64,000 nucleotides of DNA from Solibacillus isronensis (GTDB lineage: Bacteria > Bacillota > Bacilli > Bacillales_A > Planococcaceae). Position 1 is the first letter of the stretch. Every line of letters starts with the position of its first letter. Location of the stretch: assembly GCF_900168685.1 (NCBI RefSeq), contig NZ_FVZN01000013.1:1-64000 (forward strand). Reading direction: 5' to 3'. The translations under genes were made by a program, and so were the position numbers. Positions 56,186 to 64,000 of this stretch are shown piece by piece. A model generated the notes under the pieces. It was given only the letters and a program-made list of their open reading frames with translations. It did not search any database and had not been told where the DNA came from.

Positions 56186-58570
56186 TTAGTTACGTAAAGG
56201 CTTTCCTTTTACAAGCATGTGCTGCATACGCATTTGTGACTTTTGGTCTGCAACCAGTTCCAGGAATGCTTGTTTTTCCAGGTTTAATAAGTACTCTTCT
56301 GACACTTCTGTTCCGTATGGTACTTTACCGCCAGCGATTACATATGCAAGTTTCTTCGCGATTTTCAAGTCATGCTCTGTAATATAGCCTGAATCAAACA
56401 TTCCTTGTGCACCTAACAGCAATGTTGCATAACCTGGTGCGCCTACTACTTTCACCGGCTTTTTCACCGGTGCTGTATAGCCTGCTTCTGCAAGTGCAAG
56501 TGCTGCCTGTTTTGCATCATAGATTAAATGATCCGGATTTACTGAAATACCGTCCGCAAAGTCCAGGAAGTTATTTTCACGTGCTTCTTCACCAGAAGTC
56601 GAAACTTTCGCCATTGCAATCGTTTCGAATACTTTGTTCGCGATTTGCTGGTAGTCTACATCTACGCCATTTGGCAAGCCTTTAATGAACTTTTGGTAAA
56701 GACCTAAGTTACCGCCGCCTCCTGGGATTAAGCCGACACCAACTTCTACAAGACCCATATATGTTTCAGCCGATGCTTGAATATGTGCAGCAGGCAAACA
56801 TACTTCCGCTCCGCCGCCTAGCGCCATTTGGAATGGTGCCGCAACAACCGGTTTTGTAGAGTACTTAATACGGCGCATTGCCTGCTGGAATGACTTAATA
56901 ACAAAGTCCAGCTCGAAAATATTATCATCTTGCGCTTCCATTAAAATCATGGCAAGGTTGGCACCGACACAGAAGTTTTTGCCCTGGTTCCCGATTACGA
57001 GACCTTTAAAGTTTTTCTCCACTTCATCAATCGCATAGTTGATCATCTGAACAATGTCTAAACCGATTGCATTTGATTTTGAGTGGAATTCCAGTAATGC
57101 GATTCCGTCACCTAAATCGATTAGGCTTGCACCTGAATTCGATTTGATCACACCATATTTCTTCTTGTAGCGTCTTAAGTCGATCGCTTTTTCATTTACA
57201 GGCACTTTTACATATTCGGAACCGTTGTAGTAAGCTAGATCGCCATCGATTTCTGAGTAGAATGTTTTCAGGCCTTTTTCTAAAAAGCCAGTAACGAATT
57301 CAGGAATTTCACGGCCTTCTTCTTTCATTTTAGCGACTGATTTTTCTACGCCGATTGCATCCCACATTTCGAATGGACCTTGAGCCCAGCCGAAGCCCCA
57401 TTTCATCGCATTGTCAATTGCAACGATGTCATCAGCAATTTCACCTACTAATTTTCCTGAGTAAATTAATGTCGGTGCAAATGAATTCCATAATAGTTCC
57501 CCAGCTCGGTCATTTGCATAAATTAAAACTTTTAATTTACCACCTGGACCTTTTGCTTGTTTTGCCATTTCTAGTGACGGAGCAACTAGTTTAGTAGTCG
57601 GTTCATATTCAAATGTCGATAAATTCAGTTGCAGAATTTCTTTCCCGGCTTTTTTGAAGAAACCTTGGCCCGATTTCGCGCCGATCCAGCCATTTGAGAT
57701 CATTTTCTTTAAAATAGGCGATTCTTCAAATACTGCCTGTTCTTCACCCGTTGTCTGGTCATATACATTTGTTGCAACATGTGCGAAAGTATCTAGACCA
57801 ACAACATCCAATGTGCGGAATGTCGCAGATTTCGGACGACCGATTAGTGGTCCTGTTACCGAATCAACTTCACCTACTGTATAGTTACGTGCAATCATTT
57901 CGTTCATTGTCACGATTAAACCGTATGTTCCGATTCGATTTGCGATAAAGTTCGGTGTGTCTTTCGCGATCACAACACCTTTACCTAACACATCCTCACC
58001 GAATGTTTGCATAAAGCTTACAACTTCCGGTTTTGTCGTATTAGCCGGAATGATTTCCAGTAACTTTAAATAGCGTGGCGGGTTGAAGAAATGTGTCCCA
58101 AGGAAATGCGCCTGGAAATCTTCTGAACGACCTTCCGCCATTGCGTTAATGCTAACCCCTGATGTATTTGATGAAATGATTGTGCCTGGTTTACGTACCG
58201 CATCAATCTTTTCAAATAAACCTTTTTTAATATCTAATCTTTCTACAATTACTTCAATAATCCAGTCCACATCTTTCAGCTTTTCTAAATCATCGTCAAA
58301 GTTACCTGGTGTAATTAATGCTAGATTTTTTTTCGATGAAAGTGGTGCTGGTTTTTGCTTTAGTAATTTTTGCATTGCCGAAACTGCAAAACGATTTTTT
58401 ACAGGTTTTGAATCAAGTGCTAACCCCTTAGCTTCTTCTTCCTTTGTTAATTCGCCCGGAGCGATGTCCAATAACAATGTAGGAATCCCGATATTCGCCA
58501 AATGTGCTGCAATCCCTGAACCCATTACCCCTGAACCTAAAACCGCTACTTTTTCAATTTTGTAAGACAC
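56186..58570 (-). CDS. fadN: 3-hydroxyacyl-CoA dehydrogenase / enoyl-CoA hydratase FadN
   Basis: A 794-residue multifunctional enzyme. The NAD-binding dehydrogenase half comes first (AVLGSGVMGSGIAAHLANIG, NTSGVS, HFFNPPRY), and the crotonase-fold hydratase is C-terminal (about 495-700; oxyanion region NFCVGANLA and VGVGLIPGGGG). The start is GTG at 58568-58570, 8 nt after GGGGG. First gene of fadNAE, preceded by a FadR-type operator. Confidence 0.95.
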   Translation of the reverse strand: MSYKIEKVAVLGSGVMGSGIAAHLANIGIPTLLLDIAPGELTKEEEAKGLALDSKPVKNRFAVSAMQKLLKQKPAPLSSKKNLALITPGNFDDDLEKLKDVDWIIEVIVERLDIKKGLFEKIDAVRKPGTIISSNTSGVSINAMAEGRSEDFQAHFLGTHFFNPPRYLKLLEIIPANTTKPEVVSFMQTFGEDVLGKGVVIAKDTPNFIANRIGTYGLIVTMNEMIARNYTVGEVDSVTGPLIGRPKSATFRTLDVVGLDTFAHVATNVYDQTTGEEQAVFEESPILKKMISNGWIGAKSGQGFFKKAGKEILQLNLSTFEYEPTTKLVAPSLEMAKQAKGPGGKLKVLIYANDRAGELLWNSFAPTLIYSGKLVGEIADDIVAIDNAMKWGFGWAQGPFEMWDAIGVEKSVAKMKEEGREIPEFVTGFLEKGLKTFYSEIDGDLAYYNGSEYVKVPVNEKAIDLRRYKKKYGVIKSNSGASLIDLGDGIALLEFHSKSNAIGLDIVQMINYAIDEVEKNFKGLVIGNQGKNFCVGANLAMILMEAQDDNIFELDFVIKSFQQAMRRIKYSTKPVVAAPFQMALGGGAEVCLPAAHIQASAETYMGLVEVGVGLIPGGGGNLGLYQKFIKGLPNGVDVDYQQIANKVFETIAMAKVSTSGEEARENNFLDFADGISVNPDHLIYDAKQAALALAEAGYTAPVKKPVKVVGAPGYATLLLGAQGMFDSGYITEHDLKIAKKLAYVIAGGKVPYGTEVSEEYLLNLEKQAFLELVADQKSQMRMQHMLVKGKPLRN

Positions 58571-58591
58571 GAGCACTTCCCCCTTCTCCCT

Positions 58592-58609
58592 TGAATGAAC
58601 AGTCATTCA
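58592..58609. promoter_or_regulatory. FadR-type operator upstream of fadN
   Basis: TGAATGAACAGTCATTCA is a perfect 7-4-7 palindrome, matching the TetR-family FadR (YsiA) box TGAATGAnnAnTCATTCA of Bacillus. It lies 22 bp before the fadN start and downstream of the promoter, where a bound repressor would block transcription until long-chain acyl-CoA releases it. Confidence 0.85.
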
Positions 58610-58651
58610 TTTTGAAATCAAAAAAAAACTTCAAACAGCTTTTCTGTTCTT

Positions 58652-58680
58652 AGTGTAGATTATTTTGACAATTTACGCAA
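58652..58680 (-). promoter_or_regulatory. Candidate sigma-A promoter of fadNAE
   Basis: Minus-strand TTGCGT (58675-58680), 17 bp spacer, TACACT (58652-58657), about 45 bp upstream of the FadR operator. Confidence 0.55.
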
Positions 58681-58811
58681 TAATTTTCTCGCAATTTTAA
58701 ATAAATTTATTATTCTTATATTTTTATTGCCAGAAGGTACATAGATTAAGCTAAATTACTTTTCGTAAGCTGCTCTAATCGTGTACAATGGGCATAAGGA
58801 GCGTGATTAAT

Positions 58812-59129
58812 ATGCAAGAAATTACAACAATTGAACAATTCACAGAACTAACAAGCACTGAAAAACCAGTAATCGTAAAATTCTTCGCTGGCTGGTGCCC
58901 GGACTGCACACGTATGGATATGTTTATCGATCCAATTATTGAAGAGTACAATCAATATGACTGGTACTCCATTAACCGTGATAACTTCCCGGATTTAGCG
59001 GAAAAATATCAAGTAATGGGTATTCCATCATTACTAATCTTCAAAAATGGTGAGAAATTAGCACACTTACATAGTGCTAATGCAAAATCACCTGCACAAG
59101 TGGAAGAATTTTTAAACGCACAAGCATAA
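58812..59129 (+). CDS. Thioredoxin family protein, WCPDC type
   Basis: A 105-residue single thioredoxin domain: AGWCPDCTRMD active site at residues 26-36 and MGIPSLLIF cis-Pro loop. Similar along its length to the WCGDC protein at 34395, so the two are paralogues. AAGGAG lies 10 nt before the ATG at 58812; an earlier in-frame start lacks a site. Confidence 0.92.
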   Translation: MQEITTIEQFTELTSTEKPVIVKFFAGWCPDCTRMDMFIDPIIEEYNQYDWYSINRDNFPDLAEKYQVMGIPSLLIFKNGEKLAHLHSANAKSPAQVEEFLNAQA

Positions 59130-59144
59130 TATGTAGTTACGACT

Positions 59145-59176
59145 AAATCCAAAAGTTTACCGCTTTTGGATTTATT
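59145..59176 (+). terminator. Terminator of the WCPDC thioredoxin gene
   Basis: AAATCCAAAAG / CTTTTGGATTT stem followed by ATTTTGTTTATTTTT. Confidence 0.85.
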
Positions 59177-59268
59177 TTGTTTATTTTTCTAAGTTAAAGC
59201 GCTAGTCATAATGGGGTTTTTTAATTACAATGGATTACGTGAAATTTTATTGTAAGAAAGGAAAATTT

Positions 59269-60462
59269 ATGACTTCAGATCAACGAAAAAAGCTCGCTTT
59301 ACTTATGCTTAACATGTTTATTGCTGTTGGGAGTTTCGGGATTATCATTCCAATTATCCCTGCCTATTTAAAAGAAATTGGGCAAGGTGGAACAGCTGCT
59401 GGATTAATCATTGCGATTTTTGCATTCGCACAATTTTTAGTATCACCTATCGGAGGGAAATGGACGGATAAGTATGGTCGTCGCCCGCTCATTAATATCG
59501 GACTGCTTACGCTGGCTATTTCGATGTTTCTTTTCTACTTTGCTGATTCCATATGGCTGCTTTACTTATCACGTGCTATCGGCGGAATCGGCTGTGCATT
59601 CCTGATTCCTGCGATTTTCGCATATGTAGCAGATATTACAACAATGGAACAGCGTGCAAAAGGAAATAGTTTTATTTCAGCCTCGATGTCACTTGGTATT
59701 GTAATCGGACCAGGTATCGGAGGTTTTTTAGCGGATTTCGGACTTAAAACACCGCTTCTTGTTTCGGCGGTAGTCGGGCTTCTTGCGTTTATCGTTTCAT
59801 ACTTTACATTGGCGGAGAGCCAGGAAGAGAAAGTAGAAATTCCACAAGACGCAAATTCATCAATGGTGAAAGATATTATTTTATCTGTTAAAAAGCCATT
59901 CTTTATTCCATTGATAATTACACTGATCATGAGTTTCGGTTTAATGGCTTATGAAACTGTTCTTGGACTTTATGTAGATGATAAATTTGGTGCAACACCA
60001 CAGGAAATTGCCTTTATGGTAACATCAACAGGATTAGTCGGTGTTATTATGCAATTGTTTGTAGTTGACCGTCTCGTAAAAGCCATCGGAGAAGTAAATG
60101 TATTAAAATTATTTTTAGTCGTTACCGCTTCCGGCTTCTTCCTGTCGATTATCGCAGGAAGCTATACGATGTTCTTTGCGATTTCGTTATTAATATTCCT
60201 TGCAACTTCCATTTTGCGTCCTGTACTAACAACATTAATTTCAAAAATGGCCGGGAATGAACAAGGATTTGCAATGGGCATGAACAATGCCTATATGAGC
60301 ATCGGCAATATTATGGGCCCTCTTCTTGCAGGCGCATTATATGACATCGATATCCTATACCCGTTTATCGCAGGTTTAATCATATTAATTTTTACAATCA
60401 TGCTTACTTTTATGTGGAAAGGTATTAAGATTCAAAAAGCTGCATTAAAAGGAGGCCATTAA
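59269..60462 (+). CDS. MFS drug-efflux type transporter
   Basis: A 397-residue protein with twelve helices. Motif A is GGKWTDKYGRRPL and motif C-like glycines are in GIVIGPGIGG, placing it among 12-helix drug:H+ antiporters (NorA/Bmr/TetA-like). ATG at 59269 follows AAAGG by 7 nt. The decayed SDR gene begins 3 bp after its stop. Confidence 0.92.
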   Translation: MTSDQRKKLALLMLNMFIAVGSFGIIIPIIPAYLKEIGQGGTAAGLIIAIFAFAQFLVSPIGGKWTDKYGRRPLINIGLLTLAISMFLFYFADSIWLLYLSRAIGGIGCAFLIPAIFAYVADITTMEQRAKGNSFISASMSLGIVIGPGIGGFLADFGLKTPLLVSAVVGLLAFIVSYFTLAESQEEKVEIPQDANSSMVKDIILSVKKPFFIPLIITLIMSFGLMAYETVLGLYVDDKFGATPQEIAFMVTSTGLVGVIMQLFVVDRLVKAIGEVNVLKLFLVVTASGFFLSIIAGSYTMFFAISLLIFLATSILRPVLTTLISKMAGNEQGFAMGMNNAYMSIGNIMGPLLAGALYDIDILYPFIAGLIILIFTIMLTFMWKGIKIQKAALKGGH

Positions 60463-60464
60463 TC

Positions 60465-60712
60465 GTGAAAATGATTGTATTCCGGGCCACTGGTGGCGTG
60501 GGACAGCATTTTGTTGAAATGGCTGTTAAGGCTGGTCATACAGTTACCGCTTTGTACGTATACCTGAAAAATTAAAAACCGATTATAAAGAAGCAGTCGA
60601 TACAGTTCCAAAAGGTTCAAGCTCGATTCCAAGAGCAAGCGTGGCTCATTTTATGGTAAAAGCATTGGATGATGCCCAATATGAAAACAAATCAGTTGGC
60701 TTATGCAGCTAA
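60465..60712 (+). pseudogene. Remnant of an NAD(P)H-binding (SDR-type) oxidoreductase
   Basis: An intact AAGGAGG site and GTG start lead into KMIVFRATGGVGQHFVEMAV, the N-terminal NAD(P)-binding motif. A frameshift near 60555 leads to TAA at 60573. In the shifted frame coding resumes (RIPEKLKTDYKEAVDTVPKG, then SSSIPRASVAHFMVKALDD) to the stop at 60710. The second part matches the C-terminus of such enzymes, so about the middle 100 or more residues are deleted. The nucleotide motif itself has Arg for the first Gly-region residue (FRATG for FGATG). Confidence 0.8.
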
Positions 60713-60721
60713 ACTTAACAG

Positions 60722-60764
60722 ACGAAAACTATCCCAAAAGCTTGAGGTAGTTTTCGTTTTTTAT
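60722..60764 (+). terminator. Terminator after the MFS/pseudogene unit
   Basis: ACGAAAACTA / TAGTTTTCGT stem followed by TTTTTATTTGG. Confidence 0.88.
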
Positions 60765-60783
60765 TTGGCATTGTTATGACTTA

Positions 60784-62205
60784 CTATTCCGTATAATCAT
60801 CTAAATTAACAGGAACGGTATATTCGATTCCTTTTTCATCTTTCAAAATGCGCGGTGCAGTTCGGGTTAATGTCCAGCTAAAGCCATTATCACCCGTGAT
60901 GAAATATTGATTGTCTTTAGTTTCTATTTGAATATTTGTGTATGTTTCCTCGATCAACTCCCCAGAAAGCGATTTACCTCGATAATGGATCGTATTATCA
61001 TTAAAAATATAAATTAGCTGGTCATTATAGCGATGGGCAATTGACATATCATTAAAATGTTCTGGCCTCGCTTCAAGTAAGCCAATTTTACGCTGATCTG
61101 TATAAATCCTCTTCTCAGTAAATGAATAGTATGTCGATAATTGTTTCAAGTCATCGCTATATTCGACAAGTAGGTATGGTCCTATATCTTCTGTATGATA
61201 AAATTCCGAGGGATGTACAAGGTTAGCCTGTTCAAAAATATTTGCATACATCAGTTGCCCTTCTTCAATTGTTATTACTTTCGGCTCTTCTCCACCAAAT
61301 ATTAAAATCGGTTCTTCATGGAAATCTGTCGCATACGTTGTCACACCTTGATATCTAATCTGACCTGTGACAATTTGATAATCCCCAGCTTTATTTCTGT
61401 AAATATACGTTGTGTCATTTGCCTCAGTATCTAAAATGAAAAACTGATCACTAGTACCCGTAATTACCACTGTCGGTTGATCACTTGCAACATTTAAGTC
61501 GAGACGTTTTCCTTCCGGTGTTTCAAATACTCGCCAATTCCCCTCATCCGTTGGGATTTGATACAATATATGGTCATTCACCGGTTGAATTTCTGCTCCA
61601 TTTATATCCAACTCTAAATTCTCTAAAACCGGAGCATATGGTGCTTCTTTATATTCCAGCAAGAACTCTTTTGGCAGTTCTATATTTTCAGTGTAAAGCA
61701 CCATCGATTGCGTAATGTCCAATTTAATCATTTCGGATTCCTTATTAATGACGAGCTTATCTAAATATTCGATATCATTCGCTTGTAGCTTTAAAAAAAG
61801 GGTAATTGATTTTTCAGTATCAATTGTTTTAATCACTTCAACAGGTTTATTGAATTCAATTATAGAATAACGTGCATAAGCCTGTTCACTGTCAACCGAG
61901 GATAACTTTGCTAATGCTTTTTTATCTTCCTGAATAATCGCTTCGTAAAAATCAGCAACTAACTGTTGATGATTCTCCTCCAAGTATGAAGATTCTATTT
62001 CAACAGCCTGTAAAGTTTGATTCGGAGTAAAATACAACACGACACCAACCGCAAGCATTAACAGAACAACTATGGCCGGCTGCAAAAATGGCAGCGGTTT
62101 TTTACGTTGCTTTTTTTGCATTACTTTTTGTACAAATGCCTCCTCCATAAGCGGTTGTCTGCCGATTGTTTCATCAATTGCTTGCTTCACTTGAGAATTT
62201 GTCAT
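60784..62205 (-). CDS. Anti-sigma-factor-like membrane protein, unknown family
   Basis: 473 residues. A short cytosolic N-terminus (about 1-40, MTNSQVKQAIDETIG..VQKVMQKKQRKK) could hold the sigma partner, then one membrane helix (about 43-60) and a large extracytoplasmic part of mostly beta strands with repeated Y/W-rich blades, possibly a propeller. ATG at 62203-62205 is 8 nt after GGTGG and overlaps the sigma gene by 32 bp. The regulatory role is inferred from position; no zinc-binding ASD motif is seen. Confidence 0.75.
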   Translation of the reverse strand: MTNSQVKQAIDETIGRQPLMEEAFVQKVMQKKQRKKPLPFLQPAIVVLLMLAVGVVLYFTPNQTLQAVEIESSYLEENHQQLVADFYEAIIQEDKKALAKLSSVDSEQAYARYSIIEFNKPVEVIKTIDTEKSITLFLKLQANDIEYLDKLVINKESEMIKLDITQSMVLYTENIELPKEFLLEYKEAPYAPVLENLELDINGAEIQPVNDHILYQIPTDEGNWRVFETPEGKRLDLNVASDQPTVVITGTSDQFFILDTEANDTTYIYRNKAGDYQIVTGQIRYQGVTTYATDFHEEPILIFGGEEPKVITIEEGQLMYANIFEQANLVHPSEFYHTEDIGPYLLVEYSDDLKQLSTYYSFTEKRIYTDQRKIGLLEARPEHFNDMSIAHRYNDQLIYIFNDNTIHYRGKSLSGELIEETYTNIQIETKDNQYFITGDNGFSWTLTRTAPRILKDEKGIEYTVPVNLDDYTE

Positions 62206-62698
62206 GCCATTCACCACCTTTTAATTGTTCTCTTAACTTTTCACGTCCACGCCTAAGCCTGGTTTTCACGGTATTATCAGAAATCGATAGCAAGTGTGCA
62301 ATATCATCGATTTTCAGTTCTTTATAATAATAGAGAATTATAATTTCACGGTATTTAACCGGTAGCTCAAGTACCATATTTCCCAGTAATTGATTTTCGC
62401 TTCGTTCAAGCACACGCTGTTCTGCAGATTTGGTGCCTTTAAAAATTTTCTGAATTTTATTTGTTAAAATGGTATTTTTGTAGCTCCAGCTGCGTAAATA
62501 ATCATAACTACGATTGATCGTCATTCGATATAAATACGTTCGGTAACTCGCATCGCCACGAAATTGCCCTCGCTGCTCATAAGCTTTTAACAGCACGTCC
62601 TGTACAATATCTTCTGCCATTTCTTTGTTTTTCACATATGTATAGGAAAGTCGAAGCAATTCTTCGCCATGTGTTCTTATAAACACTTCAAGCTCCAT
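62174..62698 (-). CDS. ECF RNA polymerase sigma factor
   Basis: A 174-residue extracytoplasmic-function sigma. Region 2 (about 5-75) shows YTYVKNKEMAEDIVQDVLLKAY and FRGDASYRTYLYRMTINRSYDYLRS. Region 4 (about 110-160) shows LPVKYREIIILYYYKELKIDDIAHLLSISDNTVKTRLRRGREKL. GGGGGG is 6 nt before the ATG. It forms an operon with the membrane protein that follows. Its promoter specificity is unknown. Confidence 0.93.
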   Translation of the reverse strand: MELEVFIRTHGEELLRLSYTYVKNKEMAEDIVQDVLLKAYEQRGQFRGDASYRTYLYRMTINRSYDYLRSWSYKNTILTNKIQKIFKGTKSAEQRVLERSENQLLGNMVLELPVKYREIIILYYYKELKIDDIAHLLSISDNTVKTRLRRGREKLREQLKGGEWHDKFSSEASN

Positions 62699-62828
62699 TT
62701 TCTTCCCCCCTTTGTTTTCATTGCTAACCGTTAGACGGAGCTGTTTTATTTTTAGTTTCAACTTTTAATGATTAAATTTTATAAATTTGGGTATTAAACT
62801 ACTTTATAACACTTTGGAGGTTTTGAGT

Positions 62829-63356
62829 ATGCGAGTATTATTAAATGTAAATGGCAGGTCACAATATAGTTCGGACATTCGGCCTGAATATCAAAACTCG
62901 GCATGCGGCCCTACGACTGCACATGTTATTTTGAATTACTTATGCGAAGATGAAACAATCCGCACAAAAGATGTAAATGAACTTTATCAATTTTTAGGCG
63001 GCACAAAAATCGGACTTTTTAAATGGCGGATGATCAGAAACTTGCGTCGATTACTCGGAGAAGACTGGTGTATCGAGGAATGTACATTAACTCAGGCGAT
63101 TGAGCAATTACGCTTAGGAAATCCGGTTGCGATGAAGTTTGATGTGTATTTTACCGGGCAGTTTCTGAAAAGTTATACCCCTCTCTATAAATACCACTGG
63201 GTACCACTGATTGGTTATGAAATAATAGACGATGAACTATACTTAACGATTCACGATAATGGCGGCCGCAATCGTGACAGTCAAATCCGAACTTTTAAAT
63301 ATGATGACAACCGAAAAATATTAAGCTTTGTTAAAATTGAAAAGGAACAGCATTAG
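62829..63356 (+). CDS. C39-like papain-fold protein
   Basis: A 175-residue protein with the pattern of C39-type peptidases: nucleophile region NSACGPTTAHVIL (Cys26), histidine region YKYHWVPLIGYE and IHDNGG as third residue. No signal peptide and no ABC partner, so this is not a bacteriocin exporter; it may act in the cytosol or be uncharacterised. ATG at 62829 is 8 nt after GGAGG. Divergent from the ECF sigma operon (130 bp). Confidence 0.78.
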   Translation: MRVLLNVNGRSQYSSDIRPEYQNSACGPTTAHVILNYLCEDETIRTKDVNELYQFLGGTKIGLFKWRMIRNLRRLLGEDWCIEECTLTQAIEQLRLGNPVAMKFDVYFTGQFLKSYTPLYKYHWVPLIGYEIIDDELYLTIHDNGGRNRDSQIRTFKYDDNRKILSFVKIEKEQH

Positions 63357-63382
63357 CTTTTGGCTATTGTTTTTGAGCAATC

Positions 63383-63420
63383 AAAAAGAAGAGGCGGTAG
63401 TCAGATACCTGCCTCTTCCT
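63383..63420 (-). terminator. Terminator of the exonuclease gene
   Basis: Minus-strand GAAGAGGCaGGTA / TACCgCCTCTTC stem followed by TTTTTG. Confidence 0.88.
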
Positions 63421-63424
63421 TAAC

Positions 63425-64000
63425 TTATTTATAAATCGAGCGTGCGTGTTTTGCGATTAAGCGATAGCCATGCTGTTCAATATGATCAAACAGCTCCGGT
63501 GCATATGGAGATAAAGCTAATTGATCCAGTTCCACGTCAATCGGTACATCACAATGGATTGTTGCCAGTTGATGCGATAAGCGTAACATCGCTTCGTTTT
63601 CACTAATTTTAATACGCTGACCCGGTTTTAATGTTGGCAACGCTTCTAAAACGCCATCGATGGAACCATGATTTTGAATTAGCTGTAACGCTGTTTTCGG
63701 TCCAATTCCTTTTACCCCCGGGTACCCGTCGCTCGTGTCTCCCATAAACGCTTTAACTTCCGCGAATTGTTTTGGCGCAATGCCATATTCCTCTACAAAT
63801 CGGCTTTCCGTATACATATCGTATTCTGTATAGCCTTTTTTCGTTAAGGCAATTGTTGTGGAAGGGTTTAGTAATTGCAGTAAATCTTTATCACCGCTAA
63901 TGACAGTAATTTGTGCTTCGTCTTTCCACTTCTCGACCATTGAGCCGATCAAGTCATCCGCTTCTAGACCTTGTGTACCAAAATTCTGCCACCCGATCAT
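63425..64000 (-). CDS. 5'-3' exonuclease (YpcP-like), partial
   Basis: The C-terminal 191 residues of a flap/Pol I-type 5'-3' exonuclease. Seen are GLEADDLIGS and ISGDKDLLQL (metal-binding acids), then the H3TH helix-hairpin-helix MGDTSDGYPGVKGIGPKTA. The N-terminus lies beyond 64000. No polymerase domain follows, so this is the stand-alone enzyme rather than PolA. It removes RNA primers or flaps. Confidence 0.9.
   Translation of the reverse strand: MIGWQNFGTQGLEADDLIGSMVEKWKDEAQITVISGDKDLLQLLNPSTTIALTKKGYTEYDMYTESRFVEEYGIAPKQFAEVKAFMGDTSDGYPGVKGIGPKTALQLIQNHGSIDGVLEALPTLKPGQRIKISENEAMLRLSHQLATIHCDVPIDVELDQLALSPYAPELFDHIEQHGYRLIAKHARSIYK

Noticed and set aside
62829-63356. Bacteriocin C39 exporter/peptidase system
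   Set aside because: No ABC transporter domain, no precursor peptide with a double-glycine leader, and no immunity gene nearby.

Overview
The window looks like a low-GC Firmicute chromosome, most likely Planococcaceae (Solibacillus/Lysinibacillus-like). This is inferred from AT-rich DNA, strong AGGAGG-type ribosome sites, frequent TTG/GTG starts, and long gene-order agreement with the Bacillus subtilis yug-patB-yuxJ-pbpD-pepA-yui-yum-yut-yun-suf and met-yus-fad segments. No phage, transposase, CRISPR array or tRNA gene was seen. The sequence is ordinary core chromosome, and most of the novelty lies in the intergenic DNA.

Layout. 1-340 holds the 5' end of a 16S rRNA gene (minus strand) with its leader and two tandem promoters. 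0.4-8.2 kb: EamA, MgtC and CDF transporters, an iron alcohol dehydrogenase, glutamate dehydrogenase, YugI, an NSS-type Na+ symporter and a small Xre regulator. 8.2-14.1 kb: YugE, PatB, cyclophilin, a YuxJ-like MFS pump and a class A penicillin-binding protein. 14.1-23 kb: PepA, YuiD, YuiB, a Nudix hydrolase, type II NADH dehydrogenase YumB, a YkuI-like EAL protein and a chemoreceptor. 23-34.7 kb: Fe-S and thiol helpers (YutM, YutI, YuzD, YuzB), a second NADH dehydrogenase-like enzyme under probable Rex control (YutJ), YutF/E/D, LipA, YunB, an HD-GYP protein, YunD, YunF and a thioredoxin. 35-40.6 kb: the sufCDSUB operon. 41-48 kb: gltAB with divergent gltC. 48-51.1 kb: metNPQ behind a SAM-I riboswitch. 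51-58.6 kb: yusE-yusF-gcvH-yusI and the fadNAE beta-oxidation operon with a FadR-type operator. 58.8-64 kb: a second small thioredoxin, an MFS pump, a decayed SDR gene, an ECF sigma/anti-sigma-like pair, a C39-like protein and a partial 5'-3' exonuclease.

Themes. Redox and Fe-S metabolism dominate: two NDH-2 type enzymes, SUF, YutI/YutM carriers, LipA feeding lipoyl groups to GcvH-type acceptors, and several thioredoxin-fold proteins. Nitrogen flow is set by GOGAT (gltAB/gltC) against glutamate dehydrogenase.

Most unusual observations: two intergenic arrays of short motifs repeated every 20-21 bp (about two helical turns), at 35082-35173 (core TTTTAGTCA) and 52816-53006 (core TATTAGAA), each between a terminator and the next gene; a ~94 bp nested palindrome between sufU and sufB; a yuiD gene with no ATG/GTG/TTG at its expected start; and a yunB ribosome site lying inside the terminator stem of the upstream gene.
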